From Staphylotrichum longicolle (Eukaryota; Ascomycota; Sordariomycetes; Sordariales; Chaetomiaceae): DNA of 64,000 nt. Each line of letters begins with the position of its first letter. The first letter of the stretch is position 1. Both the position numbers and the translations under genes were made by a program. Of the stretch, positions 1-10,968 are shown piece after piece. Where the stretch lies: contig JAHCVI010000001.1 in assembly GCA_019096155.1 (NCBI GenBank), positions 9,052,001 through 9,116,000 of the forward strand. Direction: 5' to 3'. The notes beneath the pieces are model-generated. The model saw only the letters and a program-made list of their open reading frames with translations, did not search any database and was not told the origin of the DNA.

Positions 1-1865
1 CCAACGGTTTCTCCGACTCCCAACCCACGTCAGCCACGTCAGTCAAACACCACATCGGCAGCAACCTCCACTGCACCCAAGGGTCCAATCAGGGCATCAA
101 AGACCCGTCCAGAGCCATCCAAACTTGTTTCAAGCCAGACCAAGGCTAAGGCACGGAAGCGTGAAGACGACTGTTATGAGCTGAGCGACGCGACAGACAC
201 AGACGAAGAGTCCAGACCCAAGAAGCGACAAGCCAACCAGCCATCTCCCAAACAGCCTCGTTTGCCTTCTGATTCCAGAGCCCGGGACATTGACGAGGGA
301 GGTGCCCACAGTATTCCTGTCTTCACCCAAGGGAACAAACCCACGGGGACCAAACGCACTCGTGTTCCGAAAAAGCCGTCTGGCCTTGCTGTTGCCCCTG
401 AAAACGAGATCGAGACTGAGCCAAGACAATCAGACACAGTTCTGAATGATGGCCCAGAGGTGGGGTTGGGCATTGAACAAGACCAGGGCAGGAAGAAGCA
501 CAAGTCGGCCACGTGCAAGCCAGAAATCGAAGAGAATCGACGATCGTGTCCCCTGGCATCCGCTGCCTTGAAGACTGGTTCCCCTTTAGACCCACTGTCT
601 CCAAAGCTACCAAATCATCCGGTAGCTTCAAGAAACAAGGAGTCTTCCCCTCCAGCTGCTTCGAAATTCCGAGATGTCATCATTGTCTCCAGCGGAAGTG
701 AAGGTGATGCAGTCGCAGGATCGACCTCGCCGTTGTTCGTGGAGCAAGGTCAACACATGACAAGCGACGGCCCGGATATTTCACTCACTGTCGACCTGGC
801 GACCAGTTCTGGTCAAAGATTGCCAATCCGGCTTCCATCCAGCCATATCGCTCTGGCACTTACTCCGCCACCATCCTTCCAACCACATGCCTTCGACGGA
901 CCGCTCCAGACGCACAACGCTGGCTGTCCGCTACCAGCAGCGTTGAGGGAAGCTTTCTTGTCCGATGAACAGCCCAGGGTTCTGCCCACTTCGGTCCCTG
1001 AGCCGAACCCTTGTCTGGAAGAAGATGCCCTCGCCCCCGAAGATATCTGGAAGCAGGCCGTGGAAGACGATTCTCCGCCTGCAGTCATGCGTAGAATTGT
1101 TACCGTGAGAGATGTCCCCGTCGCAGACGATGATAAGCAACGGCTAATTCTGGGAAATTCTAGTTGTTGCATCGGTCTTTGAAGCCCAGAGAGGAGGTCG
1201 TCAAGGACATCGCCACCGATTATCAAGAGAATGCACAACGTTTGCTCGGCAACCTGAGCGCACGCCATCACCAGGAACAAGCTGACACAATGAGGACTCT
1301 TCGCAAGGCATGTCGCGACGCCTTTTCCGTCTTTTCTGGTGCGGGCCAAGATATGGGAATCCTCATTAGCAGGCTCCGCGAGATGAATGCCAGTCACACA
1401 GCAGATACGCTCACTCGGCCGCTTCTTGTTCAAAAGCTTGGCGGAGTCGCCCGTTTATGTCAGAGCAGGCTGGATGGCCACGTCAAGAACGGATCACTGG
1501 AAGATGATCTCGTAAGTGAGCCAGAGGACACCCTTGATAGCCTCTCGGAGACCTATCGGGTCAAGTTGTTCGAGGCGGTTCGGCGAACAGATAACGCCCT
1601 TGACGTGTCAGACGAGGTAAACGTGCAAGTGAATGAGTTCATCAAGCGCTGTTTTCGGGGAGAGACCAATAAGCTGCACCACCCCCCGGCCAAGGACCCG
1701 GAGAAGAATACCCGAAACGCGAATGACGCTTTGGAGGTGTTCTTGGGCGGGATCATCAGCAGGTTGGAGGAAAATAGTGAAAGAAGCAACCCTCCTAAAG
1801 CCGAAACGGCCATCGACATTGCCTCCGAGGACTCGGACATTCCAGGCATAGAGTTCCTGAACTAA
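1..1865 (+). CDS. 3' part of a hypothetical low-complexity protein with a SUMO-interaction-like motif
   Basis: The frame is open from base 1, so the gene starts outside the window. Exons are 1-1104 and 1164-1865. The 59-nt intron 1105-1163 has a GTGAGA donor, a GGCTAATT branch site and a TCTAG acceptor in phase 0, and it removes the stops that would otherwise break the frame. The visible part is about 601 residues. The first two thirds is polar and Pro/Ser/Lys-rich (nuclear-type disorder) and includes a hydrophobic patch VIIVSS followed by acidic residues near bases 673-712, the form of a SUMO-interacting motif. The last 230 residues are predicted helical and charged and end in an acidic DIASEDSD stretch. 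I do not recognise the family. A nuclear or chromosome-associated role is only an inference from composition and the motif. Confidence 0.7.
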
Positions 1866-3175
1866 GATGAGGGTTCAATGGGCAGTTGGGGGCAGGAAGG
1901 AAATGTGGCTTCAGAATCTTCAAGCTTTGGGTGGAATTGTTGATTTGCTACTCTTAGGTGGATGATCTGTTGGTCGAAACATGCTGGAATAAACCTTGCC
2001 CTCATACTCGATGAATAGCTACAATCAGAGAAAGGTACAATGCAACAGACAAGATCCGCGAAACGCAAACCATCCACTCTTCATCTGGACCCAACGAGCC
2101 ATGCCTCGTGTGCCACTCTTGAAGGATGAGGTGCCCTGCAAGCAGCGGTCTGGGAAAACATTTTAGTATCCCACAACTTTGTCTGATAGTCTAGATGCAT
2201 TTCAATTCCCCCTGTTGACAGAATCCACACGAGACGAATGACCCAGCCAATTCAAAGAGCATTACCATGACTTCCCGCCAGATACACACCGACAAACTCG
2301 CACCATCCAAACCCGACGAGAAACATGCCCCAAACGACAGTGAGGTGACCACTCAATTTCCAATGTGACGTATCATATCTTCCCTGATTCCTTGACCCCA
2401 TGCCCACGCCGCCCAAGCAGAAAACCATGCCATCCGCAACCAGCGCGTTCAAAACTCAAGGTACCACCGGTGATCAAAGACACCTTGAGCGGGATTGCCT
2501 GGAGTCCAAATCAGCCAGGCTGCCAGACGCAGGAAGCTTGCCGGACCGAGCAGGGCTTTTTTTTTCTTTTGGTGTTGGTTTCTGTCCCCGTGGCGATTGA
2601 CTGGCATTCGTCCCTGGCGCGCCAGAGGGCCGCACTTCACGGCGCAGATAGACGCCCCTTCACGGCGCAGAGGGACGCCCATTCACGGCGCAGATAGACG
2701 CAGACGTGGGACCCGCCCGGCGGCGGCGGCGATGGCCGTACTCCTGTGCGGACATCTGCTCCGCCGTGGTTGCTGGGACCAAAGATTCTTCTACCCATGG
2801 TGTTGCGTGGGTGGGCTGTGCGCTCGCCCACCACACCACTTTTGCCTCTGCAGGCAGCCCTGCCCACAGCTTCTTCTTCCCATATCCATCACATCCATCA
2901 GTAGCGAAAGATCACCATTTCCATCAGTGCCTTTCGCTCCACACATGGCAGAGCACGGCCGCTCAGACGAAGCAACGGCGCTGTGGTGTCCCTGTTGCCG
3001 GTGCAGGCGGACCCCCGTGGGGGTCTCGGAAGGGCCCGAGGAAGCGCCATCAGGGTGCCTCCCCTCCTCGCCCTTTCCCTTGGTTTCGGTTTTGGTTGAG
3101 GACCCCCACGGCGTCCCGCGCTCGTGCCCACGTCCGCGTCCTGCGTGCCGGTGGTGGCGGCGGTGCCCGTGCTGC
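1866..3175. other. Spacer between two genes, with a 23-bp tandem repeat
   Basis: No supported gene. The long open frames between 2495 and 3349 read through tandem repeats and GC-rich low complexity and have no recognisable domain. A 23-bp tandem repeat lies at 2636-2703. Confidence 0.6.
2636..2703. repeat. 23-bp tandem repeat, about 2.9 copies
   Basis: Three successive units begin at 2636, 2659 and 2682, each with the core TTCACGGCGCAGA. Units differ by one to four bases and the last is cut short. The array is a small minisatellite in intergenic DNA. Confidence 0.8.
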
Positions 3176-3885
3176 TCACGCGCGGCCCCCTCCTGCTTGG
3201 TTTGCACTGTGCAGAGGGGACGTCGACCGCGACCGCGACCGCGACCGCGACCGCGACCGCGACCGGCGACGGCGGCCGCGGCGGGTGGCAGAGCTGGGTG
3301 GCCGGCCACGGCGAGGAGGGCCCACGAAGTCGAAACCTTGCTGCTCTAGGGAGGTCCAGACGGCGAGGCTCGGGCTCGGGCTCGGGTGGGCCACCTCGAA
3401 GGGCTTGAGGCGGGGGAGGACGATGGGCTTGACCGTGGGGACCACGGGGCGGGGCGGGATCTCGTTTGGGGCGTAGGAGATGTTCCTGGGGAGCGAAAGG
3501 AGGGTCAGCGGTGGGGTTTGCTGTGGTTGGGGAAGGGGTGAGTGGGAATAATGGTGTCGCCTGCAGAGAAGCGACTGGGGTTTGAGGTGGCCAGGGGGGA
3601 ATGGGGACTTACCAGGTGGTGCTCTTGTTGATGGGCACCCTGATGGTCGGCTCGGGCTTGTCATCGCCCCGGGCGGCTTGCCGCTTCTCCTTGGCAAGTC
3701 TTTCCCTCCTGGGATTTGGGTTAGCATGGCACCGAGGAAGGTCAACAGGCGGCAATGGCGTCGTGTAAGGAAAGGAGACAGTCAGGGGGGGCGGGCTGCG
3801 TTTGTCGCTGCCGAGAAGACAACAGACTCTGGAAAGGGGTGCTGGGAGAGGGAACGTACAACTTTTTGACTTGCTCAAACCCCAT
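3176..3885 (-). CDS. Hypothetical three-exon protein with an RS-repeat tail
   Basis: Exons on the minus strand are 3885-3860, 3708-3613 and 3485-3176, giving 143 residues. Intron 1 has a GTACGT donor and a GCTAAC branch; intron 2 has a GTAAGT donor and a CCCAG acceptor. Both junctions join split codons and give a continuous protein starting MGFEQVKKLRERLAKEK. Residues 1-20 form a basic helix, and residues 30-75 are Pro-rich with PTIRVPINKSTTW and NEIPPRPVVPTVKP. The C-terminus is Arg/Ser dipeptides encoded by a GCGACC microsatellite. The first two exons look well constrained; the tail may be unstable or differently spliced. I do not recognise a named family. Confidence 0.6.
3225..3265. repeat. 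GACCGC hexanucleotide microsatellite
   Basis: About seven units of a hexanucleotide. On the minus strand it falls inside the last exon of the three-exon hypothetical gene and encodes alternating Arg and Ser. Confidence 0.9.
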
Positions 3886-6535
3886 GGTTAGGCAAGTCAG
3901 CTGGCGCGACGGGGCCGCCCGCGAGGGGGTGGGCGAGCAAAGGGATGGGCGCAATAGGGGCGCCAGCCGAGACGGCTTAGTGCCAGAGAGGGAGGCGTGA
4001 GGGGCAAAGACAAGACGGGCGGTTTGCAAACCCATTTTAGCGGCAGAAAATGATATCTTGAGCTGCTGGGGTAATTCAGGAGTTGCACAGCAGGTTCGAA
4101 GATGGAAGGTAGAGAGTGGGAAACGAGATTCAACACGCCGGGAGGCACAGTTAAGTATACACCGTATCCTTCGACCCTGGGCAGATTGTATGCCCGTTCA
4201 CGATACAGATCAAGGGTCACCCAGGGCACCTGATGCAGTTTAAGGCATGCATTCTGTCTGCGTCTACAGCTCGTCGTTCTTGGAGTGAAAAGTTCCCTCC
4301 GCGCCGGCTACCGTTTTGTCTCTGTCTTGAAGTCGGACTGGAGAGGAGGCTGGGCCGTAAAACAGGGGAGAACGCTATGATTTATCCTGTTCATAAGCGC
4401 CGATACTTCACCAATCATGGATGCTGGAGACATAGATGAAGCTCTTGGTATACACTGCCGTCCCAGGCAAACTGGAATGCCGACGCTGTCCTGAACTAAA
4501 ATATATTGGGTGCTTAAGCAAAAGTGTAGCTGCGCGCAGACGCAGGCAACTATTAAAAGCCTAACGAGCATGATAATGTGGGCGTCATACAACTTCCGAA
4601 TGGTGGCTATGAATCTGAGACCTCTGCACCTACCATACATCATGCAGTGTGTTCTGGACATCGCTTGAGGGGAGGCATACTGTGTAAGATAGTTAGTCGC
4701 GATCTTTTACGAGAAATCCACTGAATAATCAACACTATGCCGCCGCGTTCTGCGTACCGAGGCATCAACGATGCCACACAACCAAGTTAGCCAGCTAGTA
4801 CCTACCCAGGTACTTTTCAGGCAGTCGTCAGAACGGAGTCTTGAGAGTATGGTCACCGAATGGCTGTTGAGAATGATTCCAGAGTCCACCGCGACTGGAA
4901 CCCAGCAATGACCTGGCTGCTGCCGGCTTCTCTCCATTGAAACACCAGTCTTGTTCAGCAGGAGAAGACGGTGCAAGTCGAACATGAAGAGTGTGCAGGT
5001 TTCCATCTGCAATTGTTGTTATCCTGGGTCAGCTGACACAACGTAAATGAAGAGCTCCTCGATATGCGGTGTGAGGTGATGTGCCGCAGATGGTGTCTCG
5101 GTGTCTCGGGGGGCGAGCTCCCAAGCATCCGCGACTGCCGCTGTTGTGTGCACACAACAACTCCCTTCTTTGAGTCGACTCGAACAACAAGCCGAATTGT
5201 CACACCACGTCAACTGTGCAGTCTCGGTGCATTAGAAGTTGACACGCAAGCAGGCCACGTTCTGACTGGAGGATGCAACTCGTGACCGCGTTTCCAAACT
5301 GTCAGGAATGGGCCGACTTCAAACCCAGTCCTGGCCGGAATTTGAGCTTGTGCGAGGTGACGTCTCACTTCCCACCCTGCCGAGCCTGTGCAGCTGCCGT
5401 CCAGCACACAGCCCACTACCGGAGCGAAGCGTCTTGGCACAGGCGCAGCCAATCGACCTCCCGATCTGGGCCTCGGCCGCCACGCCAGGGGCGTGGGGAG
5501 GACTCGGTGACGTCTTATGGGATTGTAGCTGTCCAGCCGCCAATCTCGTACCGTTGTAGATGGGACAAGAGGTAAAATTTGTTGCACTGTCATTCATCTG
5601 GTCTTATTTAGCAATATATCGTGTTATTCGACACCCGCTCGCCGTTGTCTCCGTTGTTCTTGAGCGAATTCATTGCAAGTGAAATCGAGCATCGGGCTTT
5701 GGCAAGCGCAGCCACAACGCGGGAGGGGTGGGTTGAGCACCGCACGCGCACTGCGGGGCCGCCCAAATTCCCGTGGCCTAGCGCAGTAGAAAGCCTCGCT
5801 TTTCCTCCCACATTGCGCCTGTGTGTCGTGCACGTCTTCTTCCCCGCAAGCCATCTGGATTGATCGTCGAGGCTGCGCAGCAGCGACACACCGCTTCGCT
5901 CGACATATGTATGCGTTTCTGGTCTCTTGAAGTCATCCACGGCTCAGGCTCACACATGCGTAGACCTATCTTTATCCTTCATCGAATCCCGAACCTTGTC
6001 CGGCACCGCCAGCTGGACTCTCGACCCCTTCCGTCTTCTCCGAGTCTTCCGAAACTGTCAACTGTCAGTATCTCTCCCCTCGCAGGCACTGTCGACTCCG
6101 TTTCCACAATCCACCGCCACGAGGAGCAGCCTGTCTCGACCCCCCTCCCCCTGTCCTTCATCCGCTCGATCCGACCCCACTCGCGACGGCCGACAAGATG
6201 CGTTTCCGCCAGAGTATGGCCAAGCACTTTGGGGACAGTGTAAGAACACAGACTTTTCTCTGATCCGGTGGAGAGTCTTTGCTGGGGCTCGGAGCCACCT
6301 TCGCAAGTGCGGATGACGTTGGCCTTCTCACGGCTGATAGCTGGCGAGTCAGGACAAAGAGGAAACAGGCAGAGCTAGGCTTGATGGGACAAAAAGGATC
6401 ATTACACCCGTTTGCACCTTCGCTGTTGGCAGCAACACGGGCAATGTCAGCCATTGTTTTGTAAAGGACACATGTTGCGGTGGCCTCCTTGCTTGAGACC
6501 TTGTACTGATCATTGACTACCTTATCTAGCTCGGC
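3886..6535. other. Intergenic, no supported gene
   Basis: About 2.6 kb upstream of both flanking genes. Open frames are short and lack conserved motifs. It holds an 18-bp perfect palindrome at 5142-5159. Bases 5600-6535 probably include the promoter and leader of the deneddylase gene. Confidence 0.5.
5142..5159. repeat. 18-bp perfect palindrome
   Basis: TGTTGTGTG is followed directly by its reverse complement CACACAACA with no spacer. It could be a dimeric protein-binding site, but nothing ties it to a gene. Confidence 0.7.
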
Positions 6536-7480
6536 ATGGCTCCAAAACCATATCTCTCCTGTGAGTTTGACAGCACCCATGGCGCCGTGGCATCATATGT
6601 ACTGACATGTCTCTGAACTCAGATTTTGATATCCGCCGTACGTGACTTACGTTCCATTGCTGGGCCATTCTTGGTTTCCGTGGCTGACTCTTTGTCCTAG
6701 TCGACACTGAGGACATCAAGGCACTGAAGAGCGATTGGCTCACAGATAGCGTAAGCTGAACTGGCACCGATTCTTGCAGTTCCTATCGCTGACCAAAATT
6801 CACAGGCAATCGCGTTTTGGGAGGAGTATGTTGGAAACCTCACTCTCCGCTGTTCTGTGCAATTGTCTAACATGTGCAGGTGGCTTGAGCGGGAGATTTT
6901 GCCCAAGTACCCCCAAGCTCGAATTGTCCTCCTCCGCCCCGTCATCTCACACCTCCTGATGCAAACGACCGACCTCAAGAACGACGCCTCCGCCCTCCCC
7001 GACTTCCGCAAGGTCACCCACATCTTCCTGCCCATCAGCGACAGCCGGGACCGCTGGAACGCCGACAGCGGCTCCCACTGGTCCCTCCTCCTCGTGTCCG
7101 CCATCGACCGCGTGGCGTTCCACTACGACTCCCTCGGCGGCTCCAACTTCTCCGCGGCCAAGAGGGCGGTGGACCGGCTGAGCTGGGTGTTGAACGTCCC
7201 CCTTCGGTTCCACCAGCTGGAGGACACGCCGCAGCAGGAGAATAGCAAAGACTGCGGCGTCTTTGTCTGCATCTTGATGAGGCACCTGCTCATCAAGCGC
7301 CTGCTCAACGCAAACTCCAACGAGAAGGTGTCCATGTCCATGTCCGGCAAGATGATCGACAGCCGGGGCGGGCGGAAGGAGATGCTGCGGATCGTCGAGT
7401 CGCTGCGGAAGGAGGGCGAGAGGCGGCGGAGCGCGAGTCCCTTCGCCGGCTCGTCAAACGATCCCCCGCGAATTGAGTAG
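6536..7480 (+). CDS. den1: Den1/SENP8-type NEDD8-specific cysteine protease (C48 family)
   Basis: Cleaves NEDD8 from modified proteins, regulating the cullin-RING ligase and COP9 signalosome pathway. Exons are 6536-6560, 6623-6637, 6701-6750, 6806-6825 and 6880-7480, giving 236 residues, the usual size for Den1. All four introns are 54-63 nt with GT-AG ends. The spliced N-terminus MAPKPYLSYFDIRL matches fungal Den1 proteins. The catalytic set is visible: His in GSHWSLLL (about residue 103), Asp in HYDSLGG (about 120), Gln about 156 and Cys in SKDCGVFVC (about 162). Exon 2 is only 15 nt, so the start is easily misannotated. The gene converges on SLX9. Ulp1-type desumoylation is a less likely alternative given the short protein and lack of extensions. 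Confidence 0.93.
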
Positions 7481-7929
7481 CGTGTCGCCTGCCTCGCGGG
7501 AAGGCAACTATGTCACGAGAATGTTTGACGACTTTGGACGGCGTTTGCGGTCTTGTTTTGGGAGCATCTGGGCAAGAGCTTGACAGATGGAAGTCGCAGG
7601 ACTTGGAACCCTTCAGCATGGAGTTTTATGATTGACGGAGTTGGGGCGTTGGGCAGGCACGAGTACCCTTTTTTGTTGCTGTTTTTGTGCTTACAGGATT
7701 GGATGAACCATGGTCAAGAGAAGGGGATTGGGCTGCTTTTCGGTCTGTGGCGGAGGAAGAGGGGGCCAGGTGAGAGGGATGAGTGGAATCTCGGGCTGGC
7801 ATCGGTCTCTAGAATCTGCGCATCCCCCAAGTTCCAATTTGATACCCGATTGAAGGTTTCACTTTAGCTCTTGTCGCGCTTCACCGCCGTTGCGCAGCGG
7901 TATCCTCATCTGACTTGGCACGCTCCTAT
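7481..7929. other. Convergent 3' spacer
   Basis: Lies between the stops of the deneddylase and SLX9 genes. It probably holds both 3' UTRs; I see nothing else. Confidence 0.6.
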
Positions 7930-8668
7930 TCACGTCTTGCCCCAGAACGCCGGGTTCTGCTCCATCGTGGCAGATATGAACCCTCTCAACGCCGCCCACC
8001 GATTCGACGTCCCCGACGGTTGTACCGCCGCCTGTGTCTGTGTCTGTGTCTGTGCCCCTGCTTGCGTCTCCATCTTGTCTTGCCCAACGGCAGTCGCTGC
8101 CCGGGCCCCTGTCGCAGCCGCACCCGCAGCCGAAACATTTGCCAGCTGCGCCAAACTCCGCCCAAACCGCTCCATCTCCCCCTTCACGAGCCTCTCCTTC
8201 CTCTTGAGCGCGCCGGGCCGCGTCTTGAGGCTCTTGTGCCGCACCTTGCCCTGCCGCGCCTGCTCGGCGTCCATCGCCTCCCCCGTCGCCACCTCCTCGT
8301 CGATCTCGGCCTGGATGTCGTCGAGCGCGTCGCCCAGCGACTCGAGCGTCGCGACGAGCTTCTTGTTGGGGCGCCGCCGCTTCGTCTGTGAGCTGCCCGA
8401 GGCGGACTTCTTGGAGGACTTGGCGACGCGCGAGAGGAAGGCCGAGTGCTTGATCAGGCGCTTGTCGGCCTTGGAGTCGATGAAGCCGTCCGAGACGACG
8501 TTGTCGGCGCGGTGGAGCTTGCGCGGGAGGAGGGGGTCGGCGAGGCGGGCGCGGGCTTTTTGGCGCGCGGTTGGCCGCTTGGAAGGGGCGGGTGCTGTTG
8601 GCGCCTGGGGAGGACGGTTAGCTTAGGTGGGTGAACATGAGTGAGGGAGGGATGGGTGGACATACCAT
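7930..8668 (-). CDS. SLX9: Slx9 ribosome biogenesis protein
   Basis: Slx9 associates with pre-ribosomes and helps processing and export of the small-subunit precursor from nucleolus to cytoplasm. The first coding exon is just the start codon, 8668-8666, followed at once by a 61-nt intron (GTATGT donor, CCCAG acceptor). Exon 2 is 8604-7930, giving 225 residues. The N-terminus is basic (MAPTAPAPSKRPTARQK) and the middle is rich in Lys/Arg. The conserved C-terminus has ERFGRSLAQLANV and ends RWAALRGFISATMEQNPAF, the Slx9 signature. A Thr/Gln repeat (TQTQTQ) sits in the linker before it. The gene is divergent from UBA4, about 560 bp away. Confidence 0.9.
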
Positions 8669-9227
8669 GATATGTGGTGTGTTCTAAGTTAATCTGGAGA
8701 ATTGGCTGTGTGAGAAAGGGATTGAGAAGGTCGGTTGCTGAGGTGTCCGATTTGGGGATCGAGGTGGGAGGAATGGGTCAAGCTCCAGACTCAGGACGGC
8801 AGTCGATGGAGGCCAGTGTGCTGCAATCAAGGTGACATCCTGCAGAATGGACTTTTTAGTGGGGTCGACTGTCTCACCGCCTTCAGTCTGCCCCGCAATG
8901 TGGAACCGATGGCCGCTAAGTCCTCTGGGATCTCGGTTGTGGTGGGGGAGGGGCACTTCATCTCAGCCCTACAAGCGGCACATGGGATTCAACGTTGACT
9001 GGAAAGGAGAAGCGAGTTCCATTGCACGATCGGATCTGGCTACGGCATTGCGGACCCGAAATGATCTAGCCCACCCACATCATCCGCATTCGATACAACC
9101 ACTGAAAGAGGATAAAAGCACAACTCAAAAGGGTTGGGGTTAGGAGTGCGAAGGGTCACAGAAAAGACCCCGCTGATACGATTCCCAGCAGTTCAACGCC
9201 AACAGTTTTTGAGGGTTATGTTTTTGC
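8669..9227. promoter_or_regulatory. Divergent promoter region, SLX9 / UBA4
   Basis: The two start codons face away from each other across about 560 bp, so both promoters must lie here. No clear TATA or operator is visible. Confidence 0.5.
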
Positions 9228-10693
9228 ATGAATGAAGCTATGGGTGATGATATGAGGGACCACCTATCAATAAACGGCGGGCCCGCTGCCGCAAACCGCA
9301 GAGCCAACGGGTGTAGCCGCCGACTCACTGAAGATGAATTTGATCGATACTCACGCCAAATGATCGTCCCTGGCATGGGGAAAGAAGGTCGGTCTCTCAT
9401 CCCAGAAAAAGCCGAGCTCAGTACCAGCCGCTGACATTCACAGGGCAACTCCGTCTGATCAACTCTCGGGTGCTCATTATCGGCGCCGGGGGCCTTGGCT
9501 GTCCAGCGGCACAGTACGTGGCCGGTGCTGGAGTAGGGACTATCGGCATTGTTGATGGCGATGTCGTCGAGACTTCCAACCTTCACCGGCAAGTCGGTCA
9601 TGCCACATCTCGCATCGGCATGAAGAAGGTGGACAGCTTGATCACGCATCTCAGGGGCTTGAACCCCTTGCCCACCTACATCCCTCACCCCTTCCATCTC
9701 ACACCCCAAAATGCAGCAGACATCATCTCACAGTATGATCTCGTCATGGACTGCACGGACAATCCGGCAACGCGCTACCTCATATCGGATATCTGCGTTC
9801 TGCTCTGCAAGCCTCTTGTTTCCGCCGCGTCGGTGCAAAAGTCGGGCCAGCTGATCGTGCTGAACTGCCCGCCGACACCCCAGGGTGCACTCGACGGGAA
9901 GCATGCTCCGTGCTACAGATGCTGTTTTCGAAAACCACCACCACCCAGTTCCATGGTCTCCTGCGGTGAAGCCGGCATCATGGGCCCCGTGGTAGGCATG
10001 ATGGGCGTGGCACAGGCAGGCGAAGCCATCAAGATCCTCGCGTCAGCACTCCACATCCCGCCCGACGACAGCGCAAGCCCACCGCCCGAACGAAACCTCC
10101 ACCAGCCCACCCTTCTCATCTACACATACGATCTCGACAGCGCAGTCGGCCCCTACTCCTTCCGCGCTCTCAAGATGGGCGGCCGCAAGAAGAACTGCTT
10201 CGCCTGCGGCGAGAACTCGACGCTCACGCTCGAGGGCATCAAGGCCGGCAACCCCAACTACGAGCAGTTCTGCAGCGTCCCCACCGCGCGCTGCACCCTC
10301 CCGCCCGAGGGCCGCATCACGGCCGCCGCGTACCACGCGGCGCGGGAAAGGGGCGAGCTGACGGAGCACATCCTCATCGACACGCGGGACAGCGAACACT
10401 TCTCGTTTGGCAGCATCGAGGGCGCGGTCAATGTTCCCTTTGGCAAGCTGCTCATGAAGGCGGCGGCGATCAAGCGGGATGGGACGCCGGCGAGTGAGGT
10501 GCTGCCGCCGGGATTGGGGGAGGCGGACGCGCCTATCTTTGTCGTCTGCCGCAGGGGTCTGGACTCGCAGGAGACGGTGGAGAAGCTCAAAGAGCTGGGG
10601 TTGGATCACGGGGGCGAGAGGAGGATCATGGATATTGCAGGGGGCATGAAGGCGTGGAAGGAAGAGGTAGATCCTAGTTTTCCGTATATCTAA
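9228..10693 (+). CDS. uba4: Uba4/MOCS3 adenylyltransferase-sulfurtransferase
   Basis: E1-like enzyme that adenylates and then thiocarboxylates Urm1 (tRNA 2-thiolation and urmylation) and, in filamentous fungi, the molybdopterin synthase small subunit. Exons are 9228-9387 and 9444-10693 with a 56-nt intron, giving 469 residues. The N-terminal ThiF/E1 domain has the nucleotide loop GAGGLGCP, NLHRQ and CTDNPATRYLISD. Zinc-ligand pairs are in CYRC and CFACGE. The E1 catalytic Cys lies in SCGEAGIMGP (about residue 226). The C-terminal rhodanese domain carries the sulfur-accepting Cys in VVCRRGLDSQ (about residue 422). All key residues are present and length is normal. The start is the first ATG in a 53-residue N-terminal exon. 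It converges on PAM17 with 275 bp between stops. Confidence 0.97.
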
Positions 10694-10968
10694 CATTGGG
10701 TGGGCGAAGGGAATGTCGGAAGACTCACATAGGAGAGAACCAGCTGCAAAACAGAGACAAGGGTGTGTATCAAGAGGAGACATTGTTGGTTGTTTGGAGA
10801 TGTCCTACTGCTATGTTACAACCGAGAAGTCCGAAGAGGTCGGATGAAAGACCCTGAAAACCGGAATAGTAACGAATGCCGACTATTGCCCATGCATACC
10901 TCGGGCCATTACCCAGCACTGCCCACGATCAATATCAACACACACTTTAGCGTTCTTTTTTCTCAGCC

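Noticed and set aside
2495..3349. 284-codon plus-strand frame through the repeats
   Set aside because: Made of low-complexity and tandem-repeat translation, overlapping the better supported minus-strand gene.
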